From: Talpa occidentalis
Lineage: Eukaryota > Chordata > Mammalia > Eulipotyphla > Talpidae
Reading direction: 5' to 3'
Length of the DNA stretch: 64,000 nt
Assembly (NCBI RefSeq): GCF_014898055.3
Contig: NW_023604295.1
Span: 98,223,591 to 98,287,590, forward strand
The translations under genes were made by a program, and so were the position numbers. The notes below the pieces were generated by a model, which had not been told where the DNA came from, ran no database searches, and was given only the letters and a program-made list of their open reading frames with translations. Positions 1 through 11,710 of the stretch are shown in pieces (the stretch's first letter is position 1; each line of letters begins with the position of its first letter).

Positions 1-506
1 CAGCCCTAGAGAGGCTGCATTCCCTGGGGTGGTGCTGCAGGAGAGGGGAGCCAGGGCTCCAGAGTTCAGCTGGGGGAGGGGCTGCCTACAGGCAGTGAGC
101 ATGATTGGGTGGTGACAGGGAAACCTCCTCAACTTCTCTACTGCTGCTACTGCTGCTGCCAGCTGCCTGGGCCAGTCTGCCCTCCAGCTGTACTTGCTGT
201 GAGCCAGCAACACCAACAAAGCCATCACATACCCCCACTTATGCATTGGGCAAAAGCCAGTTTTGCCCCAAGCTTGTGCCATAGGGATTCCGTTTCACTT
301 TGACCCTATATAGCACTGTGCAAGTAATACTATTTCACAAGTGTCTCCTCTCCCGTGCCCTTTCTCTGAGAGTTGATCACCTACTTCTTTCTCATAGCCA
401 CTGCTGAGAGAATAGGTTCCAGTGCCTATATTTTTCCTATTAACATCCCCTCGACAGAATGATTGAACATTGAGTAGACATCTGATGCAGGTCAGAATTG
501 GCTGTT
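1..506. other. Unique sequence, no gene seen
   Basis: No repeat or gene is recognised. A short CTG-rich run near 140-165 gives a leucine/cysteine-rich chance ORF of 64 codons with no family resemblance. Confidence 0.5.
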
Positions 507-953
507 GTATTAGATTCCTGTAGCTGTTATGACAAATTTGATGACTTAAGACTTATTCTGTCAGTTCTGGATGCTGATTGTCTGAAATCAACATCACTGG
601 CCAAAATCAAAGCATGAGCAGAGCTGTCCTCCCTTCAGAGGCTCTAGGGAAGAATTTGTTTCTTATCCCTTCCAGCTCCTAGTGACTGCAAGCATTCCTG
701 GCCTATGGCTGCCTCATTCCAATCTCTTTCTCCATCTGCCTATCACTTTCTCTTCCGTGTCTAATCTCTCACTCTGATAAGGATACACATGATTGCATTT
801 AGGGTCCAACCAGATAAGCTCCCCAACTTAAAATGCACAACTTAAATTACTTCTGCAAAGACTCTATCTCCATATAAGGCAACATTCACAGGTTCCAGGG
901 GTTAGGAGGTAGATATCTTGGGGGAGAGGACACTTTTCAGACTACTCCTGTTG
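507..953 (-). mobile_element. MLT1-like (MaLR) solo LTR, degenerate
   Basis: Read on the plus strand, the order of landmarks matches the reverse complement of an MLT1A-type LTR: a start like 'tagattcctgtagctgttat', then 'cagttctgga', 'aggctctagggaagaa', 'cattccaatctctttctcc', 'gcaaagactctatctcc' and 'attcacaggttccaggggtt'. No internal retroviral sequence adjoins it, so it is a solo LTR. It is well diverged from consensus. MaLR elements spread early in placental evolution. The call rests on recalled consensus; the edges may be off by 10-20 bases. Confidence 0.75.
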
Positions 954-1507
954 TCCAGGCAACAAATGATTTTCTCTCAATATTTCAAACTGAGAAACAT
1001 AATTGATGGTAGAAGTTTGAAGAGATTTACTATTTAGAGTTAGGTTTGGCACAGTCTTTTTCAACAATAATGAGTGAGAAATCTAGCCAGTCTACAGAGA
1101 AAGGCAGGAAGATGGAGCAGAAGCAGAGGTGGCAGACCACATGAGATAGAGACAGATGGAGAAAGTGATCTCTTTCATTAACCTCCTCAGGCTACACTGA
1201 ATTTTACTGCCATGGAGTAACTAAAATTCCTGCTACCTTGGGTAGATACCCATATCTTTCAGTGTTTCATTCCATCCTCTACAAAATGGGTACAGTAATA
1301 GTACTGATATTACAGACTCAGAGGATAAAGTACTTTCCGGATGGTGTTTCATAAAGGGGGAGCAAAAAGATCATATGGCAGCAAGTCAGTTGCTTTTTGA
1401 ATATCTTCAGAAGAGCTTTGGAGAGTTATATATATTTATCAGTTAAGATTCTCTGGTTGCAAGTGACAAATCTTTCCTGATTAAAACAACAGAGATGGAA
1501 GTGATGA
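954..1507. other. Unique sequence, no gene seen
   Basis: AT-balanced unique DNA between the LTR relic and the first SINE. No ORF above 60 codons and no repeat is recognised. Confidence 0.5.
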
Positions 1508-1524
1508 AAGGATATTGACTATCT

Positions 1525-1811
1525 TGGGAACTCCCTGGTGGTGCAGGGGGTTGAGCGCAGAGCTATGAGGCTGTACGTGGTCTTTGCAGGGCGTGTTCGA
1601 TCCCCAGCCAGCAGGGGAGCATCCCACATGGCATGGCAGACCTCTCCTGTCTTGCCCACAACTCCCCTCAGTAGTGTATTTCGGTACATCTGCCTGTTCT
1701 ACTCCCAGCTCTCTCTGGTGAATCTTCTCACCCCACCCCACCACCATGACTCTGGCCTGTACCCCACTTCTTAAAATAAATAAATAAAAAATAAATAAAT
1801 AAATAAATAAG
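1525..1811 (+). mobile_element. tRNA-derived SINE copy 1 (type B)
   Basis: The head 'aactccctggtggtgcag' supplies the A-box-like region and 'gttcgatcccc' at 1595-1605 the B box. The body contains 'cagacctctcctgtcttgcc' and 'gtgtatttcggtacatctgc', and the tail is a (TAAA)n run to about 1810. It is flanked by a perfect 17-bp target-site duplication, aaggatattgactatct, at 1508-1524 and 1812-1828. This shows insertion by L1-type target-primed reverse transcription. Chance ORFs on both strands of this element are not genes. Confidence 0.93.
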
Positions 1812-1828
1812 AAGGATATTGACTATCT

Positions 1829-3127
1829 CACAGTTAAAGGAAAAGCTGAACAGTCAAGCCTTAGGAAGAACTTGAATTATGGAAGCTAAAGAGGAACTAA
1901 AGAGAAATTTCTTCGACAAGAGGCTGTCAGAATAACTTGGTTCTAACTACATGCTTCCATCAAATTCAAGTTCCTGGTGAGAGAAGCTGATTGGTTGGAT
2001 GGGGCCTTATGTATCCATAGGGAATGGGTTAGCTCCCTCTGATGGGCAGCCCCACTACACCTTGCACCCAGTGGTGGGATTCATCAGAGCACATCTAGGA
2101 GAGGGATCGACAGCTTGGTGGGGCAGGAATGAGTCCTATTACTTACAAAATAAAGGTATAGTAACATTTCAACTACCCAACTCTCAGTGGCTTTACAGGG
2201 TCTGAACTTTTTCATCATTCTCCTACAGGACTCAGATTTTGCCTTGGAGTTTTAGAAGTTTTCAACATGAGAGCGGGGGAATGAAAATCAGGAAAAGAGA
2301 TGGAGTTAGTGAGGGAATTGAGAGAGAAAGGTAACAGTCCAGACAATCCAGGAACTTTGCTTTTTTCAACAACTCCCTTGCAACATCTATATAGTCCTCC
2401 ATTCCTATCTTTGAATTCTTCTCAGTCAAATCTGTCCCATTATCATTCTCATCCAGAGTACTTTTTCCCTGCCCCTATTCAGACTCCAAACCCCCAACAT
2501 GTTCCTACAAACACAAATTCCCTTCATGTGCTGCAAAGGGACCAGTATCAAGGGAAAAAGTTAAGTGAGAAGGGACAAGTGATGATGGGAGATTCCCAAG
2601 GAAGTTGCAGGGAATGCAAGCTTAAATAGGGATATCAGCCATTCAGAGGCCAGAGCTTTATAAAAGTTTAAGGTGGGTAGAGTGTAGGTAGATTTTGAGG
2701 AGGGAATCAGAAAGCAACCCGCCTCTCTGCCTCTCTTTCCTTTGAGCAACAGAAAGCAAAGCCATTGGCTGAGAAGCAGTAGGGTTGTATTTGGAATTAC
2801 AGGAATGAGAAGTTTGAAGTAGCGGCTAAGGCCTGTGCACTTGGTTGAGAAGCTAGAACTTAGCACCAACACCGTCTGCAGCAGTGCTGGAGAGGAGGAA
2901 CCAAGATCTGAAAGCAAGGAAATGATTTCTGATATCTCTAGAAGAAAATGGAAAAAACTTAAAAACATGACAGGAAGCTGGTGCAAGGCTGAATGAGCAG
3001 AAACCCTCAAGCAATGGCAAGGATGTTGAAAGATGTGACAAGGATGTGACAAAGCACACCCACCTTCCTTCTTTGGTCCTTTTGGTCCTCAGGGAAATTG
3101 GTGAGGCAGACAATGCTGGCATGGATA
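1829..3127. other. Unique sequence with chance ORFs
   Basis: No repeat is recognised with confidence. ORFs of 68-163 codons occur here on both strands, overlapping one another in several frames. None has a domain, a Kozak-supported start or splice signals that I would trust. Confidence 0.45.
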
Positions 3128-3225
3128 TTCCCAGTTTCCGGGTGCATAAACTGAAGCTCTGAAATTAAGGATCTTGCCCAAGACCACTCTGTTACTCAGG
3201 AGAGAAACAGGATAAACTCGGGGTC
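3128..3225 (-). repeat. MIR fragment
   Basis: The plus strand reads 'aaactgaagctctgaaatta' and 'cttgcccaagaccactctg', matching the reverse complement of the MIR core (gaaactgaggcacagagagg, cttgcccaaggtcacacagc). Confidence 0.75.
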
Positions 3226-4094
3226 CCTGGCAGCTGTTGTCATACAAATGTTCTGTTTCACATGTGTTTCATGGACTGAGAAAAATCACCGAGACGTCCA
3301 GAGATAATATAGGCTGTCGTCTGAGCCCGGGATATGGCCCCACAGCAGGCGGGGAGACTGTCATCCACCACGAGACGGTGAGTCAGTTCCTCCAACCCTG
3401 GAGTTATCAGTTTATCTCCAATTTTCTGCATGACATTCTGTCTCTTTCTTCTGAAAGCACCCACTGAACTACAATTCTACCCCAAACTGAACCCTAGAAA
3501 CAGAATACGGTTGCCAGAGGCCAAGGCCACATCTGTCTGTGATGACAGACAGACATTTTGTCCTATAGCACAAGGACATAAATGTCAAAGGCACTCAGGC
3601 CAATCCTTCCTGCCCCCCCACCCCAGATGCCCTCGCAGTGACGCAGACCCAGAGCAGTCATCCCCCTCCCAATAGCCGATGCTTGGCTCCCCCGTGCCTG
3701 AGAGCTGGCTGCTGTCAGGTTTGGTATGGGAACATTTTGTCTGAGGGACATGCTGGCCTGGGTTGAAAGTAATTCCCATCAGCTCAGAACTGGGTGGTCT
3801 GTCGCAAGGTTATTTTGCAGTTCGATCTGGACTCAGGAAGTCCTTCAGACTGAGAGCTGATATTTTCAAAGGTTAGTGAACCTGCCAGAAATTTCTTTCA
3901 TGAGAAAATGTGATGCCGCTGACTTCCCTGACTCGAATACCCACAGGGTCCTAAGTATGACTTCACCAGACTCAGGACTGTAGTGTCCTGATGACGCTGG
4001 GACCTGGCCTGGGAGGAGCTGGCAGCAGGACACAGGTCACTGCACATGGGAAGCCAGAATGGAATGGGTAGAATGTGTGTCCTTAGGATGCCCT
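3226..4094. other. Unique sequence, no gene seen
   Basis: Mixed-composition unique DNA. Several overlapping chance ORFs (62-81 codons) lie on both strands near 3240-3780, with no recognisable product. Confidence 0.45.
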
Positions 4095-4255
4095 AAGTGT
4101 ATGTGTGCATGTGTGCACACACAGTATTGTGTGTTTGGCTGTATATGTCAAGCATGTGTGGATGCAAATGCTTGTGTCTTGGAGGAGTATGTGTGTGCAT
4201 ACATTTGTTTGTCTAGGTAGCCACTTGGAGTACATGCTAGTGTATATGTGTATGG
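4095..4255. repeat. Degenerate TG-rich purine-pyrimidine tract
   Basis: Imperfect runs such as 'gtgtatgtgtgcatgtgtgc' dominate. It looks like a decayed (TG)n microsatellite, compositionally similar to the tract at 4705-4820. Confidence 0.65.
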
Positions 4256-4704
4256 AATCCCCAAAACCCCTTTTTCTCAGGGATATTGTTTTGGTGCCCA
4301 GAGCCTCTGCTTGTCAGTTAGGTGTAGGGTCATGCAGGGGGCCTCTCACTAAGAGCAAAGCCCCAGTACGAGGAACATTCTGGGAAACCAGTATCTACTG
4401 AAAATAGCAGGCACATATAAAAATAGAGATAATATGCTTTGACTAGCAGGAACAATGGAGCCCCCCAGGCAATTGCCCCTGGTCACTCCACCTTAGCTTA
4501 CATCCCCAATGACTGCTTCTGCCATGCATGTACACTCCCTATGTACTTGATTCTACTTGATTGTACTTGATTCTAATAAATACAACGCTTCCTTAGGGAG
4601 GGAGCTGCACATTCCATCCCTATGTAGCCCTCTAAGCTTCTCATTGCTCCACGTGGACTTTGAGTGATCGCTCATCCTGGGCAGCTCCCAAGGTTGCTGC
4701 ACCA

Positions 4705-4820
4705 GAGGTGACACATGTGTGTTCAGGTTTGTGCTTACACATGCATGTTACATCAAACATGTGTATGTGTGGGTGTGTGGTCTAGTGTGTACACATGCAC
4801 TTGGCCATACATGTATTTCT
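4705..4820. repeat. Degenerate TG/CA-rich tract
   Basis: Contains 'acacatgtgtgttcagg', 'catgtgtatgtgtgggtgtg' and 'gtgtacacatgcac'. It is a second decayed TG tract 0.5 kb from the first; both could be remnants of one expanded locus. Confidence 0.6.
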
Positions 4821-4835
4821 TCCTGGGAATGCAGC

Positions 4836-4943
4836 AGTTTAATAGGAAGAGCTTTGGAATCAGACAGACATGATTCAAATTCTAACTCCACAATTTATTA
4901 CCTATATGTATTCTCACTAGTCACACCCTGATTTCATCCTCTT
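4836..4943 (+). repeat. MIR, left part, interrupted by LTR
   Basis: The segment 'gctttggaatcagacagaca' then 'gattcaaattctaactccac' fits the MIR head and core. The element appears to resume at about 5560 after the LTR at 4944-5541. Confidence 0.6.
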
Positions 4944-5541
4944 TGAATGGGGCTTGGGGGTTCGAGGACCCCAAGGGGCTCTCAGTTCTTGTCTTGGCAA
5001 AGAAAAAATTCAACATTGAGACCACAGGTAGGCAGAAAAGCAAGAATTTTATTGATAGAAAAGAGAAGGACAGGACAGCTCTCTGAGCAGACAGGGGTCC
5101 CAAATGGCTGTTCCCTGAGGGGGCAAGAAGCAGTTGTTTATCTGGGTATAGTGGGCAGGCGTGGGGATTCGCCTGTTGGGTGTCTCAGCATTGTGTCTCT
5201 TGCTAATTGGTTGAGGCCCATGGGGTCTCCTAGGTTACTGAGGCCCACTGAGTCTCCCAGGCTACCTGGTCTCTTTTCCAAAATGAGCTTTGGTCCATTG
5301 CTTTGGCACTGTGTTACTGTGCTGGTGTTCTGAGCATTCCATTTTCTACTGGGCTGGGGGCACCCTGACTTCAGCTGATTGTTTCTCATTCAGTTTGATA
5401 GATGGCTTTGGTGCACCTGGAATTGGGTCACCTGAGCTTGGGGCACCCTCATGGCTTCAACGCATTATTCCTCATTCAGTTTGAAAAATGGTGTTGGGGC
5501 CCTTGGATTTGGGGATCCCCCATCCTAACTACCTGTACACA
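4944..5541 (-). mobile_element. Solo LTR of a class I (gammaretrovirus-like) ERV
   Basis: On the minus strand the order of elements is that of an LTR. Two roughly 83-86 bp direct U3 repeats share 'ctcattcagtttga' (plus coordinates about 5353-5412 and 5436-5500). A CCAAT box lies at 5206-5210, a TATA-like AGATAAAC near 5137-5142, and the polyadenylation signal AATAAA at 5048-5053, followed by 'cttgcttttctgcc' and a U5-like end rich in ccccttggggtcc. No viral genes adjoin it, so it is solo. It seems to split a MIR. The exact edges and the short target duplication are not resolved. Confidence 0.68.
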
Positions 5542-5559
5542 TTTCCTAACTTTCTCCTT

Positions 5560-5660
5560 TTTCTTTATGAAGGGATGATAATATCTTTCATGGGGGACTT
5601 ACTCAGGGTTAACACATCAAGAGATAGCACTCCCGCACTTAGTGCCTCTGAAGTGGTGGA
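5560..5660 (+). repeat. MIR, right part after the LTR
   Basis: 'gaagggatgataatatc', 'ggttaacacat' and 'cacttagtgcct' follow the second half of the MIR core in the order expected after the left part at 4836-4943. Confidence 0.5.
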
Positions 5661-5990
5661 CAGAATTCTCCCATCAGCATCATCATCATTCTTGTCTCAT
5701 CTCATTTTGCTCCCCAGTTAACCAGAACGATTCCCTGGACCTCCTGTCACTTTGGTTGCATCAATAAATTACAGTTTCCCCATCAGCTAAATGGCACCAG
5801 TTAACCACCTTAAGAAGTTCTCTTTCCCTGCTGATGCGTCTTGTGAGGATGAAAGCAATCGGATGGCTATTGATTGTGTTCTGCACAGGTAGCCCCGGGA
5901 TCAACTTAGTGGAAAATATAAAACAGGACACATATACCTGATCTCAATAATTTCCCAGTGGAGTTGATTTGCTGCGTGATTTTGTTGTTG
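5661..5990. other. Unique sequence, no gene seen
   Basis: Short unique stretch ending in a small (TTG)n run near 5983-5997, just before the L1 block. Confidence 0.45.
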
Positions 5991-5995
5991 TTGTT

Positions 5996-8240
5996 GCTAG
6001 TGTTTTTGTAAATAAACAGGCTTACTCAATACATTTGGCATACAATAAACTGCACATATTTAAAGCCAATTATTTAATAAGTTTTAACTTATATGCACAT
6101 CACCACCACCATCACCCTAAAAGTTTCCCTTCCTCCACTATTCTCACACAAATCCTTCCCCCCAGGCAACTACTGCTTTCTTTCTCTACAGATTAGTTTG
6201 CACGTTCTAGAATTTTATATGAAAGGGCATTATAAGCGTATGTTATTTTTTTGTGTGTGCTGGTTTCTTTCACTCAGCATAATTATTTTCAGATTCACCC
6301 ATATTGGCATGTATAGCCATAGTTTGTTTCTTTTTAACAATTTGGTCCTTAATAATATTCCACTGCATGGATATACCACAATTTGTTATCCACTTACCAC
6401 TTGAGAGACTTTTGCTTTGTTTCCAGTCTTTGGCTACTACAAATAAAACTTCTGTGAACATATGTGTACAGTCATTGAACATATGTTTTCAGTTAAGAAA
6501 ATAGCAGTGGGATGCCTGAAATATGATAGGTGTATACTTAACTTTTCAAGAAATTTCCAAGTAGTTTTCAAAAGCAATTGTACCATTTTACAGCACCATC
6601 AACAGGGTATGAGAGTTTTTATGTGGTCAGTTTTTTAATCTTATCTCATTCTAATAGGTTTTTTATTTGCATCGGCAAATGATTCCAGTGATGTTGATGC
6701 CAAATGATGCCAAGGACTAATGATATTGAGCTGTTCATGAGCTTATTTGTCATTCACATATCTTCTTTGGTAAGAAGTCTTTCCAAATCTTCTGCTGATT
6801 TTTAGAGTTGGGTAATTTGTTTTCTTATAATTGGTTTGGGAATTCTTACATATTCTGGATACAAGTCTCATATTAAGAATATGTTTGCAAATATTTTCTC
6901 CCAGTTTTTGTATCTCACCTTTGTATTCTCTTAATTTTAAAAGGAAATTTTCAATTTTGATGAAATTCAATTTATTTATGTACTTTTATGGGTTTTGATT
7001 TGCTTAACCAAACGTCACAAAGGTTTTTTTTCTTCCCAATGTCTTCCTATATTTTCTTCTAGAAAGCTCATAGTTTTACATTTCACATTTAAGTCTATGG
7101 TTCATTTTGAGTTAAAATTTTCATATAGGGCCTCCCCGGTGGTGCAGCGGTGGAGCACTGGGTTGCGAAGCTGCCCGCGGCCTCTACGGCGCCGGCCGGT
7201 TCAATCCCTGGCTGCTCCCCGGCCACCTGAGGAGGGTCCCACATGGCGCGCAGACCTCTCCTGCCGCCCGCTGCTCCCCTCAGCAGTGTACTTCGGTCCT
7301 TCTGCCTGCTCTGCTCTCTGCTCTGGCTCTGGTGAATTCTCTCACCCTCCCGCGCTTCTGACTGTACCCAGTGCTTGTATAAACAAAACAAACAAACAAA
7401 CAAAAATAAAATTTAAAAAAATTTTCATATAGTGTGAAGTACGGATTAAAGTATATTTTTGCATATATATACTGATTGTTCCAGAATCATTTATTAAAAA
7501 GACTATCTTTTCTGCACTGAATTACCTTTGTACCTTTTCCAAAAAATAGTTGTCTTTCTGAATACTCTTCTCAATTCCATTGATCTAGTTTTACATCTTT
7601 ATACTAAAACTATACTGTTTTTATTACTGTGACTTTGAAATAAGTCATGAAATGAGGTGGTGTTAATTTTCCAATTTCTTCCTCTCTTTTTAAAGTCGTT
7701 TTGGTTATTTTCTGTCATTTGCATTTTCATATAAATTTTAGCATCAGGTTGTCAATTTCTAAAAAATTCTACAGGAATTTTTATTGAAATTATACATGAT
7801 CTCAGATAAAATTTATTCTATTTCTCCAAATATGGGCTATTTGGGTTACATTTTTATTGTTTATTGCTTTGAGTGGGCTTTGGTAGTTTGTGTCTTTCAA
7901 GGAATTTATCCACTTCATTTAAGTGATTAATTTACCTGCATAACAGTGTTCATAACAGTAACTACTTTTCAATAAATGTATATTCCGTAAAGACATCACT
8001 TCTCTTATTCCCGATGTTCGTAATTTGTACATCCTCTTTCCTTACTGATGAGTCTAGCTAGAGGTGTTCCAATTTTATTGATCTTCTCAAAGAATGAGTT
8101 TTTGCTTTCATTTTTCTCTGTTGCTCCTCAGTCATGTCCAGTCTACTAATGAGTTCATCAAAGTCTACATTTCTGTTACACTGTTGTTGTTTTTTTTTTA
8201 ATCTCTTGTATTCCTTTTTATTCTTTCTTAGAATTTCCAT
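5996..8240 (-). mobile_element. Old L1 (L1M type), minus strand, internally deleted
   Basis: The plus strand matches the reverse complement of L1 3' UTR and ORF2: 'acaataaactgcacatattt', 'tctttcactcagcataatta', 'ttccactgcatggatatacc', 'cttctttggtaagaagtct', 'ttaagtctatggttcatttt' and, after a jump near 7800, 'gtttgtgtctttcaaggaat'. The reverse reading frame is broken by many stops and indels. A 60-codon remnant at 8058-8240 is lysine-rich ORF2 debris. The jump near 7800 suggests deletion of the middle of ORF2. A SINE at 7129-7417 interrupts the element. Confidence 0.85.
7129..7417 (+). mobile_element. tRNA-derived SINE copy 2 (type A)
   Basis: The head 'ggcctccccggtggtgcagc' and body 'cacatggcgcgcagacctct' and 'cttctgactgtacccagtgc' lead to a (CAAA)n tail. 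A perfect 15-bp target duplication, aaaattttcatatag, lies at 7114-7128 and 7418-7432. The B box is mutated to 'ggttcaatccctgg'. It sits inside the old L1, so it is younger than that L1. Confidence 0.95.
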
Positions 8241-9519
8241 CTCTTTGGTTACATTGCCTGTCCTTGCATGCTATCTATTTATTCATTAGAGTCCCCAGCA
8301 TATTAATCATAGTTGCTTTAAATTTCTCTTCTAGCAGTTCCCACATCCCTACCATATCTATGTATAGCTTTGATGCTTGCACCATCTCTTCAAATTCTGG
8401 TTTTTGCCTCTTAGTATACCTGGTATACTAAGACAAACTACTATACTAGACAAACATGATGTACTGAGTAAAAGGAATTGCGGTAAATAGGCCTTTCAGC
8501 AATGTGGTGGTGAGGTGTGGAGGGAGAGGAAGTGTGGTCCCTCTCTTTAGAGAGCCTGTACATCTGGACTGTGAAGCTCACATGCACTTCTGTTTCCAAG
8601 CCAACCCCTTGGGTGGCACAGGATGGCCAGTGAGGATTAGAGTTGGATGTTTTCCTTCTACCAGGTCAATTAGGCTCTGATAAAATCCCAGTGGATCAGG
8701 CTCCAGTAAAACAGCTTTTCTTGGGGGCAGGAATTCTCTAGTTTATTTCAAAATGGTTTCTATCTCCCTTCCCCTCAGGAAGCAAAGGAGATTTTTCTCC
8801 AACATTCATGATGAAAACCTAGTTAAACTCCTGAAGGTAAAATTCATAAGGCTGGCTAGCGGGGAGGGGTGTCCTTAAAACTGGGTCTCTCTGGAGTTTT
8901 GTCCACACTGAGCCTCTGGTGATATGTCAATTACAGTACAGATTTTCCTGTGACTACTGCTTGCTGTGGAGGTTTCAGTTCCTGTAAATTGTGATTCTCT
9001 GTATCCACCTCTGTCTCACCAAATTGGTGGGGCGGGGGGGCGGTGTAGGAGCTTGCCTAGTGACCTCACTTCTCTCAATAATCTGAGAAGCTGTTGGCTT
9101 TCAGTTTACTCAATTTTTTACTTGTTAGGTTAGAGTGATGACATCTAAGATCCTTCTAAGATACTGCAGTGGGGACCTATTTGGGTTTTGTTCAAACTAT
9201 TCAGCTCTCCTTTCCCTCTTTTTCTGCTTTCTTCCAAATTAGTTGGGTATACTTTTTATGATCCATTTTATGTCATTTGTTGGCTTATTATATTTTTATT
9301 TTAGTGATCATTTTAGGATTTAGAGTATACAACACAGCATACCATTTCAGCAAAATCATACCATTTCATTTCACACTATATAGAAACCTTCACTGGTGTG
9401 CTTAATGTTTTCCCCTTGAGTCTTTATGATATATTATCAAACATTTCACCTACGTATATATTATGGACCCTACAATGGAATGTTGCTATTTTTGCTTTAC
9501 CAGCCAATTACCCTTTTTA
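8241..9519. other. Probable old interspersed repeat, class uncertain
   Basis: Phrases such as 'aattgcggtaaataggcctt', 'gagatttttctccaac' and 'tgtggaggtttcagttcctg' are familiar from repeated copies in mammalian genomes, so this is probably a further old LINE or HAL1-type relic rather than unique DNA. I cannot name the family. No ORF of note is present. A short G-rich run (9029-9041) is the only other feature. Confidence 0.35.
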
Positions 9520-10060
9520 TTTTTGTAGACTTTAGTTTTTAGAGCAATTTTACATTTACAGAAACATTAAGAAGAAAGTACAGACTTTTCATATGCCTGT
9601 TCTCCCCCCGACTTACACGCAGTTTCCCCTATTATAAATATTTTGCACTTGTTACCATTAATGAACCAATCTTGATACATTTTTAAAAAATAAATGTAGC
9701 TTAGGGCCTCCCCGGTGGCGCAGCGGTTGAGCGCTCGGTTGCGAAGCTGCCCGTGGCCTCTGCGGCACCGGTTCGATCCCCGGCTGCTCCCCAGCCACCA
9801 GAGGAGGGTCCCACATGGCGCGCAGACCTCTCCTGCCGCCCGCTGCTCCCCTCAGCAGTGTACTTCGGTCCTTCTGCCTGCTCTGCTCCCTGCTCTGGCT
9901 CTGGTGAATTCTCTCACCCTCCCGCACTTCTGACTGTATCCAGTGCATGTATAAACAAACAAACAAACAAACAAACAAATAAATAAATAACATGCCTCTA
10001 TAAAAAAAAATAATAAATGTAGTTTACATTTGGACTCACTCTGTGTAACAGTTAACAAAA
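9520..10060 (-). mobile_element. Old L1 3'-end relic split by a SINE
   Basis: 'agactttagtttttagagc', 'aattttacatttacag' and, beyond the SINE, 'gtagtttacatttggactca' match the reverse complement of an old L1/HAL1 3' region. The SINE at 9704-10011 divides it. Confidence 0.5.
9704..10011 (+). mobile_element. tRNA-derived SINE copy 3 (type A), well preserved
   Basis: A box region 'gtggcgcagcggttgag' at 9715-9731 and an intact B box 'ggttcgatcccc' at 9770-9781. The tail is (CAAA)n then (TAAA)n. The 15-bp target duplication at 9689-9703 and 10012-10026 differs at one base. It is the cleanest copy in the window for building a type A consensus. Confidence 0.95.
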
Positions 10061-10169
10061 TAGGTCCATTAGGTCTAACTGAGATCTACCTGAGTCCTTC
10101 ATGTCTTCAGGAAGGTGACAAAGGGGAATTAATGGCAAGACCAAGGATTAGGATATTAAGCAAATTCCA

Positions 10170-10322
10170 GGTCAAATCTTGACCATGTGCCCACTGGCAA
10201 ATGTAATTTGGCTACCTGGAAAATGGAAGTGACATTGCCTGTGTGAAGCATCAGATGGTGCAGACGAAGTATGTGTCGGTTCACAGCAGGCACTCGGTAA
10301 GTGGTAGATTTATTTTAATTAT
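10170..10322 (+). repeat. MIR fragment
   Basis: 'gctacctggaaaatggaagt', 'gtgtgaagcatcagatgg' and 'caggcactcggtaagtgg' fit the MIR core and 3' region in order. Confidence 0.65.
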
Positions 10323-11552
10323 TTGATGGGAAATGAGCACTTTGAAAAAGTTGACTGCATGATCTAGGCTTCTGCAAATGAAAGGACTTGGGAACTGTCA
10401 CTTTAGGGGTGTCACTGTCATCCTGCAGGGTGGAAACACAGCAATCAGGTACCTGAACCACCAGGTATTGCTCACACTGGCCTCGGCAAGATGAGAAGGG
10501 AAATAAGTCAGCACAGAGTGTCAACGATATGTGAGAGCAATACAACTTTCAAATGATGTTCTTTTTATTACTGTCTCTCTGTCTCTTTTACATTTCCTTT
10601 GCCTGCCCGCCCCCTGGAAAAAGCCTGATATCTCTATAACCTTTTCACCCTTGGGTATGCTCAATATTGTGGGTGCTCATGATTTTCTGGACAAGATGAC
10701 AGAATATTCTGGTTATCTATGCAGTGTTACCACCAACTCCCCAAATCTGCAATGTGGGCAGAGCTTAGTGGGCACAGCTCATCTCTGCTCTGCCTTGCAC
10801 TGGCTGGCAGCCACATGGTGGCTCTAAGACATGGGCTGGGGTCACCCACAGACTCACTCTTCACATGTCTTCCAGCTGCTGCTGGCTGTTGCCCAGGACC
10901 ATAGTAGGAGCTGCCAGCCAGGACACCTACACATGGCCTCTCCAAGTGACCTGGATTCCAAGGGTGAGCATCCCAGGAAAGACTAAAGCCATCGCACCTT
11001 TTCTAGCCAAGTCTTTGGAATCCCACAGCATCATTTCTACCTAATTTAGTCCTTCAATGCAAGAAGAGGTGAATTAGATTCTACCTCTTAAAGAAAGAAG
11101 TGTCAAAGAACATGCACACACATTCACAAACCACCACCTGGACTACTGTGTGTGGGGAGACCCTCCAACCTGGCTGAGGGTTTGCAGGCCAGGTGGGGCG
11201 AGCATTATAGCCTCTCAGCTCTGGTATCAGATGGTTTGGGGGCCCAAGCAGTGTGTAGAAAATCAAGCCCTGAGAGTGGGTGGTCAGCAGGAAAGGCCTC
11301 CCTGCAGGTAGAGACCTCACTGTGGCAGGAGGGGAGGCTGCCGAGGGACAGCATGAAGGAAGGCTGTGAGGTGGGCATGTGGCTACCCACACACAGCAGC
11401 TAGGAAGTGGCAGAGTCATTGATAGATGGGGGGGGGGATGGGGTTATGCTCTTCTACCACAGCAGAGGCTGCTCTAATAGCACAATGGTGCTAACACAAG
11501 AGCTCCTCCCGGGTAGCCAGAGGCCCAGGGCCAGCTCTCTCTCATACTAGCA
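10323..11552. other. Unique sequence, no gene seen
   Basis: ORFs up to 112 codons occur on both strands, overlapping each other and without recognisable domains. A G-run (about 11428-11437) is the only compositional oddity. Confidence 0.45.
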
Positions 11553-11710
11553 GGTGACTGTGTATGTATTACCCCACTTCTCTGAGACTCAGTTTCTCAT
11601 CTGCGCAATGAGGTTGATGATCCCTGCCCCTGGGGTCACAGAGAGCTTAGTGACAACTGGTAAAGCGATGAGCAGCCTGGCACAGAGCAACTACTCAGTG
11701 AGTGCGCTAG
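11553..11710 (+). repeat. MIR fragment
   Basis: 'ctctgagactcagtttctca', 'tctgcgcaatgaggttgatg' and 'cctggcacagagcaactact' follow the MIR consensus order. Confidence 0.8.

Noticed and set aside
7095..7432. ORFs with cysteine/leucine/phenylalanine-rich ends and recurring SQSREQSRQKDRSTLLRG
   Set aside because: The same peptide recurs at 9658-9993 and 41895-42173 because all are translations of the SINE; it is not a gene family.
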